From: Cyclobacteriaceae bacterium
GTDB lineage: Bacteria > Bacteroidota > Bacteroidia > Cytophagales > Cyclobacteriaceae
Direction: 5' to 3'
DNA length: 9,121 nt
NCBI GenBank assembly: GCA_030589835.1
Contig: JAUUZS010000132.1
Coordinates: 1 to 9,121 of the forward strand
Shown here: positions 1-6,847 of the stretch, in pieces
Layout of the letters: each line of letters begins with the position of its first letter
How positions within the stretch are numbered: position 1 is the first letter of the stretch
The notes under the pieces: model-generated
Databases searched by the model: none
The model's input: the letters and a program-made list of their open reading frames with translations, nothing else
What the model was told of the DNA's origin: nothing
Made by a program: the position numbers and the translations under genes

Positions 1-213
1 GCTCCGATATTAAAAATATACGTGGACTATGACGGAAAATTCTTGAATGGAGAAATCATTCCTATAAAACAAAAGGGGTTGGGAATGCCTGTAATTGACA
101 TAAATAAACAAGCGATATACAAAATTCAGGAACTAACGCACATCGATTTTCCAGAAAATAAAATATCTATTGACGACAATGGAATAATTAACTATCTTAA
201 CCGGGATTTTTAA
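1..213 (+). CDS. C-terminal fragment of a probable CapA-family protein (5' end outside window)
   Basis: The frame is open from base 1 and ends at TAA 211-213, so the 70 visible residues are the tail of a gene starting upstream. An in-frame GTG at 22 is probably an internal valine, not a start. The tail has alternating strand-like segments (KIYVDYDGKFLNGEIIPI), then a helix (AIYKIQELTHIDFP) and a final ISIDDNGIINYL stretch. From memory this order (basic strand, GxIIPxxQ, helix ending LTxxDFP, short acidic-Gly strand) resembles the end of Bacteroidota CapA/PGA_cap metallophosphoesterase-like proteins, linked to capsule or poly-glutamate synthesis. The catalytic part is not in the window, so the family call is tentative. 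It ends 3 bp before the MerR gene and is likely cotranscribed with it. Confidence 0.5.
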   Translation, partial: APILKIYVDYDGKFLNGEIIPIKQKGLGMPVIDINKQAIYKIQELTHIDFPENKISIDDNGIINYLNRDF

Positions 214-216
214 AAT

Positions 217-555
217 ATGCCATATAAAGAGAAAGTAATAGAAAAAAAGTATTTTTCCATCGGTGAGGTAGCCGAAATGATGGATGTTGCTACGTCATTG
301 ATTCGTTTTTGGGAAAGTGAATTTGATATCATTAAGCCTAAGAAGAACAGGAAAGGCAATCGGCAATTCACCCGGGAAGACATCGACAATGTAAAACTTA
401 TTTACCACCTGGTTAAAGAAAAAGGATATACCCTTCAAGGCGCAAAAGATCTGCTCAAAAATGGGAATGACTCCCTAAAAGAAAAGATCGAGATCATTGA
501 TAGCCTAAAAAAAGTCAAAAACTTCCTCGTGGAGATCAGGGCAAAATTTGCATAA
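217..555 (+). CDS. MerR-family transcriptional regulator
   Basis: A 112-residue protein with an N-terminal MerR-type winged helix-turn-helix. The HTH is at about residues 13-32 (FSIGEVAEMMDVATSLIRFW), the wing around 42-52 (KKNRKGNRQFT), and the second helical pair at 53-82, including EDIDNVKLIYHLVKEKGYTL. The C-terminal 30 residues are a short amphipathic helix that could dimerise. There is no cysteine or effector-binding domain of the metal- or drug-sensing kind, so the signal is unknown. This short MerR protein is common in Bacteroidota. The ATG at 217 follows the previous stop by 3 bp, which suggests translational coupling, and dprA begins 16 bp after its stop. Its DNA target cannot be inferred; no typical 19-20 bp spaced MerR operator was identified nearby. 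Confidence 0.9.
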   Translation: MPYKEKVIEKKYFSIGEVAEMMDVATSLIRFWESEFDIIKPKKNRKGNRQFTREDIDNVKLIYHLVKEKGYTLQGAKDLLKNGNDSLKEKIEIIDSLKKVKNFLVEIRAKFA

Positions 556-571
556 TTAAACAATCCATTAC

Positions 572-1678
572 ATGGGTGATGAAAAGATATATCAGGTAGC
601 GCTAAGCATGGTGCCAGGTATTGGAGATATCATTGCCAAAACATTGCTTAGCTACTGTGGATCCGCCAAAGAAGTATTCAAAAAAAACAGAAACCAGTTA
701 TCAAAAATTCCCGGCATCGGACAAATAAATGCCGACAAAATCCTCTCCTTTAAAAAATTTACTGATGCGGAAACAGAAATAAACAAATGCCTAAAGCATA
801 ATATTGAAATCTTTTTTTTTACTGATAAGCAATATCCAAAAAAACTAAAACACGCCCCTGACTCGCCCACCATTTTGTTTTACCGGGGCACGGCAAATCT
901 TAATAATCAGAAGACTGTGGCCATCGTTGGCACAAGAAAATCGACCAGTTACGGAAGGGAATTCACCGAAAAAATCGTAGAGAAATTAGCCCCTCACCAT
1001 CCATTGATCGTAAGCGGATTGGCCTATGGCATCGACATCAATGCCCACAAGGCAGCCCTTAACCTTGGGCTGGATACCATTGGTGTAATGGCCAGCGGGC
1101 TGGACATTATTTATCCAAATTTACATCGGAAGGTTGCCTCCGAAATGCTTCAGCATGGAGGTTTGCTTACAGAATTTAAAATCGGAACAAAACCGGAAGC
1201 ACACAATTTTCCATCCAGGAACCGCATAATTGCCGGTATGAGCGATGTCATTATTGTGGTGGAAGCTGCCAAAAAAGGTGGGGCGCTGATCACGGCCGAA
1301 ATCGCCAACTCGTATAACCGGGATGTATTCGCGCTCCCCGGTGATATTGGTAAAAAATTTTCTCAGGGATGCAACAATTTGATTAAAAGCAACAAGGCAC
1401 ATTTGTTGACCTCTATCGAAGATGTGGAGTATATTATGAATTGGGAATCTCAATCCGACGGGCAGGAACCAGATGATAAATACTATGATTATGCTTCGCT
1501 CAATGATGATGAGAAAATGATTATTGAAACGCTAAAGACCGCAACTGATGGCGTGATTCTGGATGAGCTGAGTTGGAAGTCCCAAATCCCACTCAACAAG
1601 CTTGCATCCATTCTTTTAAACCTGGAATTTAATGGCATTATAAAAACTATTCCCGGGAAAAAATACCGACTCAAATAA
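572..1678 (+). CDS. dprA: DNA-processing protein DprA (Smf)
   Basis: A complete DprA of 368 residues. DprA binds incoming single-stranded DNA in the cytoplasm and loads RecA on it during natural transformation. The N-terminal part has two helix-hairpin-helix motifs (VPGIGDIIA near 14-22, IPGIGQINA near 46-54). The Rossmann-like core spans about 115-285 and carries the family signatures GTRK (120-123), SGLAYGID (148-155), GLLTEF (197-202), FPSRNRIIAG (213-222), GGALITAEIA (236-245) and ALPGDI (254-259). The last 60 residues form a winged-helix domain. All core motifs are intact, so it is expected to be functional. It lies 16 bp after the MerR gene and 27 bp before the J-domain gene. A run of nine T (812-820) encodes three Phe. 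The presence of dprA alone does not prove competence. Confidence 0.97.
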   Translation: MGDEKIYQVALSMVPGIGDIIAKTLLSYCGSAKEVFKKNRNQLSKIPGIGQINADKILSFKKFTDAETEINKCLKHNIEIFFFTDKQYPKKLKHAPDSPTILFYRGTANLNNQKTVAIVGTRKSTSYGREFTEKIVEKLAPHHPLIVSGLAYGIDINAHKAALNLGLDTIGVMASGLDIIYPNLHRKVASEMLQHGGLLTEFKIGTKPEAHNFPSRNRIIAGMSDVIIVVEAAKKGGALITAEIANSYNRDVFALPGDIGKKFSQGCNNLIKSNKAHLLTSIEDVEYIMNWESQSDGQEPDDKYYDYASLNDDEKMIIETLKTATDGVILDELSWKSQIPLNKLASILLNLEFNGIIKTIPGKKYRLK

Positions 1679-1705
1679 TCCGTTTAACAGGAAATATCCA
1701 GCTTG

Positions 1706-2794
1706 ATGACAGATTATTATGCTATTCTTGGAATTCAGTCAACTGCTACAAACAGACAAATAAAAACTGCCTACCGCAAGCTGGCATTAAAATATCATCC
1801 TGACAAAAACCCGGACAATTCAATCGCCGAAAAAAAATTTATTGAAATTGCTAACGCCTACGAAATACTTTCTGATGCGGTAAAACGCAGCAGGTATGAC
1901 CACGGATTAGAAATTGACCTAGACGAAAATATTGATTACGACCCCAGAACCCGACGGAGGCGTCCGCCACCCGGTTACTATCAGGCATATAAATCAGAAA
2001 AAACGGTATTCAGCAGAAGGGATTATGCATTTGCTACTGCATCTGTTTTTGCCATCATTTTCTTTGCCGTTGCTTTCCCGCTCTACCTGCTCCAGACAAC
2101 ATCCACAAAATATTACAACAAAGCAGTTTCTAATTATTTGGCAGGAAAATACTATTCGGCGCTCCATAATGTGGACCTCTCCATACAAGATTTCAGCAAT
2201 AAAAATTCCAGGGCTTGTGCATTGGCATCAGTCATTCTGGTACATAAATTAAAAAATTATAATTATGCACTCACCTATATTGATAAAGGGCTAAATTATA
2301 ATCCTAAGGATTCCCTCGCATCAGAATTTCATTATTTAAAAGGAATTTGCCTCACTAAAAATAAAGACCCTCAAAATGCACTTTTGGAGTTCAAACAAGT
2401 GAAAGACATGAACAGCACCTATGATAGCAGCTTATTAAAATCAGCCGGCATACTCACCTATTCTTTTTCTAAGCTAGACAGCGCTGAGATTCTTCTCGAT
2501 CATTTGATAAAAAGGAATAAAGATCATTTTATGGCCATATATTTTAAAGGGATTATTTATGAGAAAAGGATGGATCATGACGAAGCCTATGAAACATTCT
2601 CTGGTTTGCTTGGCAAACCCATCAACCAGGCGGCAACCTATTACCATCTTGCAAGAGCCGAAATCAAACTCGACCTACTGGACTCCGCCTGTGCACATCT
2701 ACAAATAGCAAGCGATTATAACCTCACTGAGGCCAGGCAGCTAAAGAATCTTTATTGTAAAAAAGATTCGATTTTATATTCTCGACAAAATTAA
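1706..2794 (+). CDS. Membrane-anchored J-domain protein with TPR-like C-terminal domain
   Basis: A 362-residue protein with three parts. Residues 2-66 are a complete J domain (DYYAILGI start, HPD triad at 31-33, AYEILSD, RSRYDHG), the module that stimulates Hsp70/DnaK ATPase. An Arg/Pro-rich linker (81-90) follows, then a hydrophobic helix at about 107-129, probably a transmembrane anchor. Residues 135-350 are helical with TPR-like repeats ([66 protein letters not shown]). The Gly/Phe and zinc-finger regions of true DnaJ are absent, so it is a specialised co-chaperone, not DnaJ. With one helix and a cytosolic J domain, the TPR part would be periplasmic. A TTG lies directly upstream at 1703, but ATG 1706 gives the usual MxDYYxILG start, with AGGAAA at 1689-1694. 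It is the last gene of the + strand run. Confidence 0.85.
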   Translation: MTDYYAILGIQSTATNRQIKTAYRKLALKYHPDKNPDNSIAEKKFIEIANAYEILSDAVKRSRYDHGLEIDLDENIDYDPRTRRRRPPPGYYQAYKSEKTVFSRRDYAFATASVFAIIFFAVAFPLYLLQTTSTKYYNKAVSNYLAGKYYSALHNVDLSIQDFSNKNSRACALASVILVHKLKNYNYALTYIDKGLNYNPKDSLASEFHYLKGICLTKNKDPQNALLEFKQVKDMNSTYDSSLLKSAGILTYSFSKLDSAEILLDHLIKRNKDHFMAIYFKGIIYEKRMDHDEAYETFSGLLGKPINQAATYYHLARAEIKLDLLDSACAHLQIASDYNLTEARQLKNLYCKKDSILYSRQN

Positions 2795-2862
2795 CAACAT
2801 GGAATTTTTAGGACATGAATAATTTAGAGAATTTAACGAGCATTAATCCAACAACAAATCTC

Positions 2863-2982
2863 CTAATCCTTCAGCCGCAAAAACAAAGTCATATAAAATA
2901 CAATCGCCAACAATAAAAATACCAAACCTCCCATAGCTCCGGTAGCGAATGAAAACCAAAAAACTTCCATTTGACCATTCAT
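2863..2982 (-). CDS. Possible 39-residue single-pass membrane protein
   Basis: A minus-strand ATG frame of 39 codons with TAG at 2863-2865. It begins MNGQMEVFWFSFATG, continues with a Gly-containing hydrophobic core (GGLVFLLLAIVFYMTLFL) and ends in RLKD. This is a clean single transmembrane helix of about 22 residues with positively charged residues at one end only, a design seen in small membrane proteins. A second ATG at codon 5 is possible. There is no clear ribosome binding site and I do not recognise the family. It lies in the 325-bp convergent gap between the J-domain gene and the sulfatase, downstream of a hairpin that may end the sulfatase transcript, so it would need its own promoter, which I could not find. 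Chance hydrophobic ORFs occur in T-rich DNA, hence the low confidence. Confidence 0.35.
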   Translation of the reverse strand: MNGQMEVFWFSFATGAMGGLVFLLLAIVFYMTLFLRLKD

Positions 2983-3058
2983 AACGAAAGGAACCTGACG
3001 CAATTCCGTTGAAAAAATGGCCTGGAGAATCGGATAATTATTATAATAAATGCCTTAA

Positions 3059-3118
3059 AATAAACCTGACTCATTACACATTTTATTAAAATGAGATTCC
3101 TTGCTAAATGAGTTTATT
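3059..3118 (-). terminator. Candidate terminator of the sulfatase gene (inverted repeat)
   Basis: Reading the minus strand directly after the sulfatase stop, AATAAACTCATT (3118-3107) is repeated in inverse as AATGAG, a 5-nt bulge, then TTTATT (3075-3059). The 7-bp core ACTCATT/AATGAGT is perfect. A small nested hairpin (CATTTT/AAAATG) sits in the loop. The outer arm runs into TTATTTTA on the minus strand. The stem is AT-rich and the loop long, so this is only a plausible factor-independent terminator. Confidence 0.35.
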
Positions 3119-3119
3119 C

Positions 3120-5018
3120 TTATTTTTCTGGTGGCCACAACCGATTTTCTTCTATTAGCCGTTGATTAAAATAAGCCATTTCATGATTTTTCCTTAGCTT
3201 GGCTAAAATGGTTATAATTTCTTCATCTTTTGAATCAATCAGGTTATGATCTTCGCCTGGATCTTTTTTTACATTAAACAGGTATTCATAACCAGTTCTT
3301 TCGTTTCGGATATATTTATAGGGAAAAAGTAATGTAACAATATGGATGCCATCATAAGGCTGAACCAGATTAATAAAATGCTGCTCTTGTGATTTTCCCA
3401 ATATAGTCGTCCCTGTGAAATGGTTTAAGGCTTTGATATTTATTAAGTCCAAAACTGTAGGTGCAATATCCATCTGCGAATGAGCAAGTTTTACTCTTTG
3501 CGGATCAATTTTTCCAGGTGCTATCATAAGCAAAGGCACCCTGAACCTATTTTCGCCAAAACCCTGGTAGATATAATCGGAATTGACATCTGTTGAAGGA
3601 AAACTATGGTCTCCTAAAATAATTATCACACTGTTTTTTAGATATTCTCGCTTGTTCAATTCAACAAAAAAGGTTTCAAGATATTTATCTTCCAAATGAA
3701 TGGAATTGGCATAATGTTGAGAATAAGAGACAGGATTTGGGTAAATATAGGCCTGATTTCTTGGGTAATTCGAGAAATTATAATGATGGGATTGGCTCCC
3801 TAAAATTGAAAAGTAGGGTTGGGCATGACCCTTTTTATTAATGTTGTTGTAATAGTCCTTGTCAAGGTAGTCAAAGTGCTTCTCGTAAAATAAATTATCC
3901 TGCAAGCCCCAGCCCCATATATAAGGTTGGTCTTCTTTAGTGATAAATTCTTCGTCCATTTGCTCTATGATATCCATATCCATCGACTCCATAAACTTGT
4001 CCTCATCACCAAAACTAAGATCATGATAAGCATGAAAAAATGACGTGCGGTAACCATTATCTTTAAGGATTTCAGCCAAAGATTTGATTCTAAGCTTTTT
4101 GTGATATACGAATATATTCTTATTGATGCTTGGTAGCAATCCAGTTAGGATGGCCAGCTGCCCCTTGATCGTATATACAGAATTGCTGTAAAAATTCTCA
4201 ACATACAGCCCTTCTTTTATTAGCGAATTCATGAAAGGCATATATTCTTTCCCTTCCTCGTTTTTTGTTTCCATAAAATTCGCATTACAAGACTCAAGCA
4301 TTATTAAAAATACATGAGGAAGGGAATCGTATTTGTCTATTCCGGATATTACATTTTCTTTTAGATAAGGGTATTCTGGAATATCTTCGGGTAGCTCATA
4401 ATTATGATATTGCCCACCAAACTTATAATAATATGCAGAAGAAATAAACGCAGATACCTCATCTTGTTGGGCAGGTGCATATCCAATAAAAAAAAAGTAT
4501 CCTGAGAAGTAGAACAACAGTTTTTTACCATACTTCCCTCCTGATGACTTGAAAGTAAACATGCTGGTAATTCTTTGAAGTAAATACAATATTCCAATCA
4601 TCATTGTTATGCGAATGCCCAATGTCCAATTAAGCTCTAGCGCCATTTCAATTGTTTCTCCATATTCCACATTGCCAATATTATCCATAAGGAGTATGTA
4701 GTCAAGCGAGGAGCCAGTTGAAATACGATAACCAAACAGAAGATTGAATATAAAAAACACAAGGATATTGAAAAATACAGCCAGCGATTTTATACCAAAA
4801 GAAAGGTTGCTGACTAATTGGACTAACAGAACAATACCTATGAAATTCAGAAAAACAGTGAGCCAAAAACTGGTAATTGTTTCGCTTGAAAAATCCCAGG
4901 TAAAAAAAAGGAGCACATATTGAGAGAAGAGAAGCAGCCAGATAAGAGGAGGGAATTGTATATATGACTTGAAGAGTGGGATATTTACTATCTTTTCAAT
5001 TTGTCTTGAATTGTTCAT
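3120..5018 (-). CDS. LtaS-like membrane sulfatase-fold transferase (phosphoglycerol/phosphoethanolamine transferase type)
   Basis: A 632-residue protein with the architecture of the lipoteichoic acid synthase family. There are five N-terminal hydrophobic helices (about 22-41, 48-72, 77-95, 133-150, 165-181), a linker, then a large extracytoplasmic sulfatase-fold domain from about 233. Visible catalytic positions are the metal-binding Glu242 in IMLES, the likely nucleophile Thr283 in SVYTIKGQLAILTG, and the metal-binding Asp470-His471 in ILGDHSFP. His411-His412 are also candidates for the active site. The C-terminus (YEYLFNVKKDPGEDHNLI, 578-595) is typical of sulfatase-fold enzymes. Members move phosphoglycerol or phosphoethanolamine from a phospholipid to a glycan or lipid acceptor. 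Gram-negative Bacteroidota make no classical lipoteichoic acid, so the acceptor is unknown. The gene starts 153 bp after the methyltransferase stop on the same strand. An A9 run at 4488-4496 encodes three Phe in helix 5. Confidence 0.85.
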   Translation of the reverse strand: MNNSRQIEKIVNIPLFKSYIQFPPLIWLLLFSQYVLLFFTWDFSSETITSFWLTVFLNFIGIVLLVQLVSNLSFGIKSLAVFFNILVFFIFNLLFGYRISTGSSLDYILLMDNIGNVEYGETIEMALELNWTLGIRITMMIGILYLLQRITSMFTFKSSGGKYGKKLLFYFSGYFFFIGYAPAQQDEVSAFISSAYYYKFGGQYHNYELPEDIPEYPYLKENVISGIDKYDSLPHVFLIMLESCNANFMETKNEEGKEYMPFMNSLIKEGLYVENFYSNSVYTIKGQLAILTGLLPSINKNIFVYHKKLRIKSLAEILKDNGYRTSFFHAYHDLSFGDEDKFMESMDMDIIEQMDEEFITKEDQPYIWGWGLQDNLFYEKHFDYLDKDYYNNINKKGHAQPYFSILGSQSHHYNFSNYPRNQAYIYPNPVSYSQHYANSIHLEDKYLETFFVELNKREYLKNSVIIILGDHSFPSTDVNSDYIYQGFGENRFRVPLLMIAPGKIDPQRVKLAHSQMDIAPTVLDLINIKALNHFTGTTILGKSQEQHFINLVQPYDGIHIVTLLFPYKYIRNERTGYEYLFNVKKDPGEDHNLIDSKDEEIITILAKLRKNHEMAYFNQRLIEENRLWPPEK

Positions 5019-5171
5019 ACAATATGTTTTAACTGTAGTTGATTATGAACGGGAGGCCAACGATTCTCTCATTTTCAATCATTTAGTGGGAGTACAGTTT
5101 TGGTAGCTGGTTAGAAGAAATGTAATAACAAAGCATTATCTGATCGCCAACAATGACCCAATTGTTTATTA

Positions 5172-5843
5172 TTAAGTCAGCTCCAGCTCAACAGGCTCTG
5201 GTGTCAAGATATGCAGGTTTTTAGCTTTCTCGATTTGTAAAATTTTTGTAAGTGAGAAAATATTGGCGGAGCTTACGCTTTCAATATCTAAATCAAGCTC
5301 TACTATATATTTTTTATACGAAAAGTCAGATCTGAAACCTATAAAATTACTAAAAGTGCTCACCGCGTTTTCCATCAAGGATAGCCTGTTCTTTTTGAAG
5401 TGGCTGAAATGATTTATAATATAAATACTGCCCATAGGGTGACATATTCTTAAAGCTTCAGATAATAATTTTTCCGGGTTTGGAGTTACAGAATAGGTAT
5501 ACATTATCACTACTTTGTCAAATGAATCATTCTCGAATGAAGTATTTTCGCCATCCATTTGCTGTAATGTAATATCGATATTTTTGTGTTTGGATCTTTG
5601 ACGATCAGCTTTTGTCAACATCTTTTCAGATAAGTCAATCCCTGTTATTTCGATCTCGAATTGTTGGGGATAATACTTAAACGAAAGACCTGTCCCAACT
5701 CCAATTTCAATAATTTTTTCATTCGGTTTTATGTTCATAAGTTTAATGGCCTTTCTCCGTCCTTGGTTCAAAGTTCTGTTAAATACCAAGTCGTAGAAAT
5801 AGGAGTAATTATTATAGACAATGGAAATTCTAGAATTGTTCAT
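5172..5843 (-). CDS. Class I SAM-dependent methyltransferase, PmtA-like (probable phospholipid N-methyltransferase)
   Basis: A 223-residue soluble Rossmann-fold methyltransferase. Motif I is EIGVGTGLS (46-54), the acidic ribose-binding residue is Asp70 in ITGIDLSEKML, and a late motif is SFDKVVIMYTYSV (107-119). Features outside the SAM core point to the PmtA group of phosphatidylethanolamine N-methyltransferases: YDLVFNRTLNQGRRKAI near the N-terminus, INHF (143-146), and GFRSDF (169-174), which matches the GWRxDF region of alphaproteobacterial PmtA from memory. It may methylate an aminolipid head group at the inner face of the membrane, but UbiE/COQ5-like small-molecule methylation is not excluded. 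It lies upstream of the LtaS-like gene on the same strand. A short 6-bp hairpin (AACAAT/ATTGTT, 5149-5166) lies just past its stop without a minus-strand T tract, so read-through into the sulfatase gene is possible. Confidence 0.8.
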   Translation of the reverse strand: MNNSRISIVYNNYSYFYDLVFNRTLNQGRRKAIKLMNIKPNEKIIEIGVGTGLSFKYYPQQFEIEITGIDLSEKMLTKADRQRSKHKNIDITLQQMDGENTSFENDSFDKVVIMYTYSVTPNPEKLLSEALRICHPMGSIYIINHFSHFKKNRLSLMENAVSTFSNFIGFRSDFSYKKYIVELDLDIESVSSANIFSLTKILQIEKAKNLHILTPEPVELELT

Positions 5844-6264
5844 ACCTTATTTATTTACTTTAAGAGAATATTTATGTAAAATATTTATCATAGTTATTAT
5901 TATGAAATTTAACGTTGTGACTATATAGTTTTAAAATTCAGTAATGAATGAGTAGAATATTTTTTTTCAACAACCTGTTTATAGGAATAAATTATAAATT
6001 TAAATGGTGTTTCAATCAGTGAGTATTTAATTCTAAAAAGTAGAAAAAAGGGTCTCTGTAAGGTAGATTCACTATGTTTTACTAATTTAGTATAAAATAA
6101 TTATTGGATTATCTTCTAATTTAAACTGATAAATTAGTTCAAAAGTGATATTGTTATTAGAATCCATATCATGACATTCGAAATCATTTTCGGCAAACAA
6201 ATCCAGTTATTTCAAGAATGTGGAATTTTTCAATTAAGATGTTACTGTAAAATAATATTCCCTT
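5844..6264. other. AT-rich intergenic region holding a gene remnant
   Basis: A 421-bp gap on the minus strand between the DUF1573 gene and the methyltransferase. The only recognisable content is the propeller C-terminal remnant at 6087-6206. The 243 bases from 5844 to 6086 are strongly AT-rich, with a T8 run near 5960, and show no ORF, promoter box or hairpin that I could defend. The promoter of the methyltransferase should lie here. Confidence 0.5.
6087..6206 (-). pseudogene. C-terminal remnant of a second 6-bladed beta-propeller gene
   Basis: A stop-bounded minus-strand frame of 39 codons without a start, ending TAA at 6087-6089. Its end can be laid without gaps on the end of the intact propeller protein encoded at 6848-8056. 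The remnant DSNNNITFELIYQFK continues LEDNPIIILY, and the intact gene has ENDSTIYIDQIGKVN then YDDHPIILLM. The alignment keeps I, I, D, P, I, I and L, plus many conservative changes. The xDNPxxxxY ending is also the usual C-terminus of the BF3164-like propeller family. The frame just upstream (6207-6264) is open in a different phase, as expected after a frameshift. The rest of the gene is missing, so this is probably a decayed tandem copy. The 402-aa neighbour is the closest relative visible. Confidence 0.5.
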
Positions 6265-6702
6265 TCAATATACATTTGGTGAGTTCGTATCAGTTGTAAA
6301 TTTCACCTTGCCCTGAATCGTTAGCACAATAGGTGAGTCTTTAGTATTGCAGTAAACGGATATATTTTTCTGAAAAAAGCCAAAATCACTGTTATCATAT
6401 TTAGCTGTTATTTCAGCCCATTCCCCTGTTTTTATAGGATTTTTAGTCCATGAAGGTACAGTACAGTTGCAACCAGCCTTTACCTTAGAAATAAGTAAAT
6501 CTTGACCTCCGACGTTCTGTAATTTGAAAATAGCCTCCGGTAATTCAGATTTATTTATTTCTCCAAAATCAATAAGTGTGTTTTTGACATATACGCTAGT
6601 ATAATCATTTGAACTATTGAAAGATTTATAGCCCATAATACTAACATTAACTATAATAAATGGAATTACAATTTGATGATATTTGAACTTTATTAGTTTC
6701 AT
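6265..6702 (-). CDS. DUF1573 domain protein
   Basis: A 145-residue exported protein. Residues 9-24 are a hydrophobic signal or anchor segment preceded by lysines. The remainder is one Ig-like DUF1573 domain: DFGEI (45-49), FKLQNVGGQDLLISKVKAGC (59-78), the CNCTVPSW signature with Cys78 and Cys80, PIKTGEWAEITAKYD (89-103), and a closing strand IVLTIQGKV (125-133). The two cysteines are family-typical and could form a disulfide or bind metal. DUF1573 proteins are frequent next to propeller lipoproteins and NVEALA-type peptide genes in Bacteroidota; their biochemical role is not established. It lies 145 bp after the propeller gene on the same strand, with a strong hairpin in between, so it may be transcribed at a lower level than, or separately from, the propeller. 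Confidence 0.85.
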   Translation of the reverse strand: MKLIKFKYHQIVIPFIIVNVSIMGYKSFNSSNDYTSVYVKNTLIDFGEINKSELPEAIFKLQNVGGQDLLISKVKAGCNCTVPSWTKNPIKTGEWAEITAKYDNSDFGFFQKNISVYCNTKDSPIVLTIQGKVKFTTDTNSPNVY

Positions 6703-6811
6703 TTAGCCTTGGTCATTTTCGATTAAAAATAGTAGGTCAGGATATTCATATCATTTATAAATTTCCCTATCCAAATCATAATTTATAACTTTTTGAGATA
6801 CAACTTTTGCG

Positions 6812-6847
6812 TAATCCTTAATGTGATATGCTTGACATTAAGGATTA
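6812..6847 (-). terminator. 13-bp perfect hairpin abutting the propeller stop codon
   Basis: A perfect inverted repeat, arms 6812-6824 (TAATCCTTAATGT) and 6835-6847, with a 10-nt loop. The right arm touches the minus-strand stop codon at 6848-6850. On the minus strand the stem is followed by CGCAAAAGTT rather than a T tract, while on the plus strand it is followed by ATTATTTCC. It may be a weak or bidirectional terminator, an attenuator between propeller and DUF1573, or a 3'-end stabiliser of the propeller mRNA. Confidence 0.45.

Larger units (their letters stand above)
2795..3119. other. Convergent intergenic region
   Basis: A 325-bp gap between a + strand operon end and a minus-strand gene end. 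It holds the possible 39-codon membrane ORF (2863-2982) and an inverted repeat (3059-3118). The rest (2795-2862 and 2983-3058) is AT-rich with no recognised signal. I saw no clear T-tailed hairpin for the + strand operon directly after 2794. Confidence 0.6.

Noticed and set aside
1121..1453. 110-codon minus-strand ORF inside dprA
   Set aside because: It lies fully opposite the conserved core of dprA, its translation shows no family features, and it has no room for its own signals. It is a shadow frame.
1932..2252. 106-codon + strand ORF overlapping the J-domain gene in another frame
   Set aside because: It overlaps the real gene out of frame and has low-complexity composition. The overlapped frame has the J domain and a membrane helix.
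5661..5879. 72-codon + strand ORF opposite the start of the methyltransferase
   Set aside because: It is antisense to motif I of the methyltransferase and shows no recognisable features.
6120..6170. EF-hand-like DMDSNNNITFEL in the remnant frame
   Set aside because: The calcium-ligand spacing is wrong at the last position, and the segment aligns better with the C-terminus of the neighbouring propeller.
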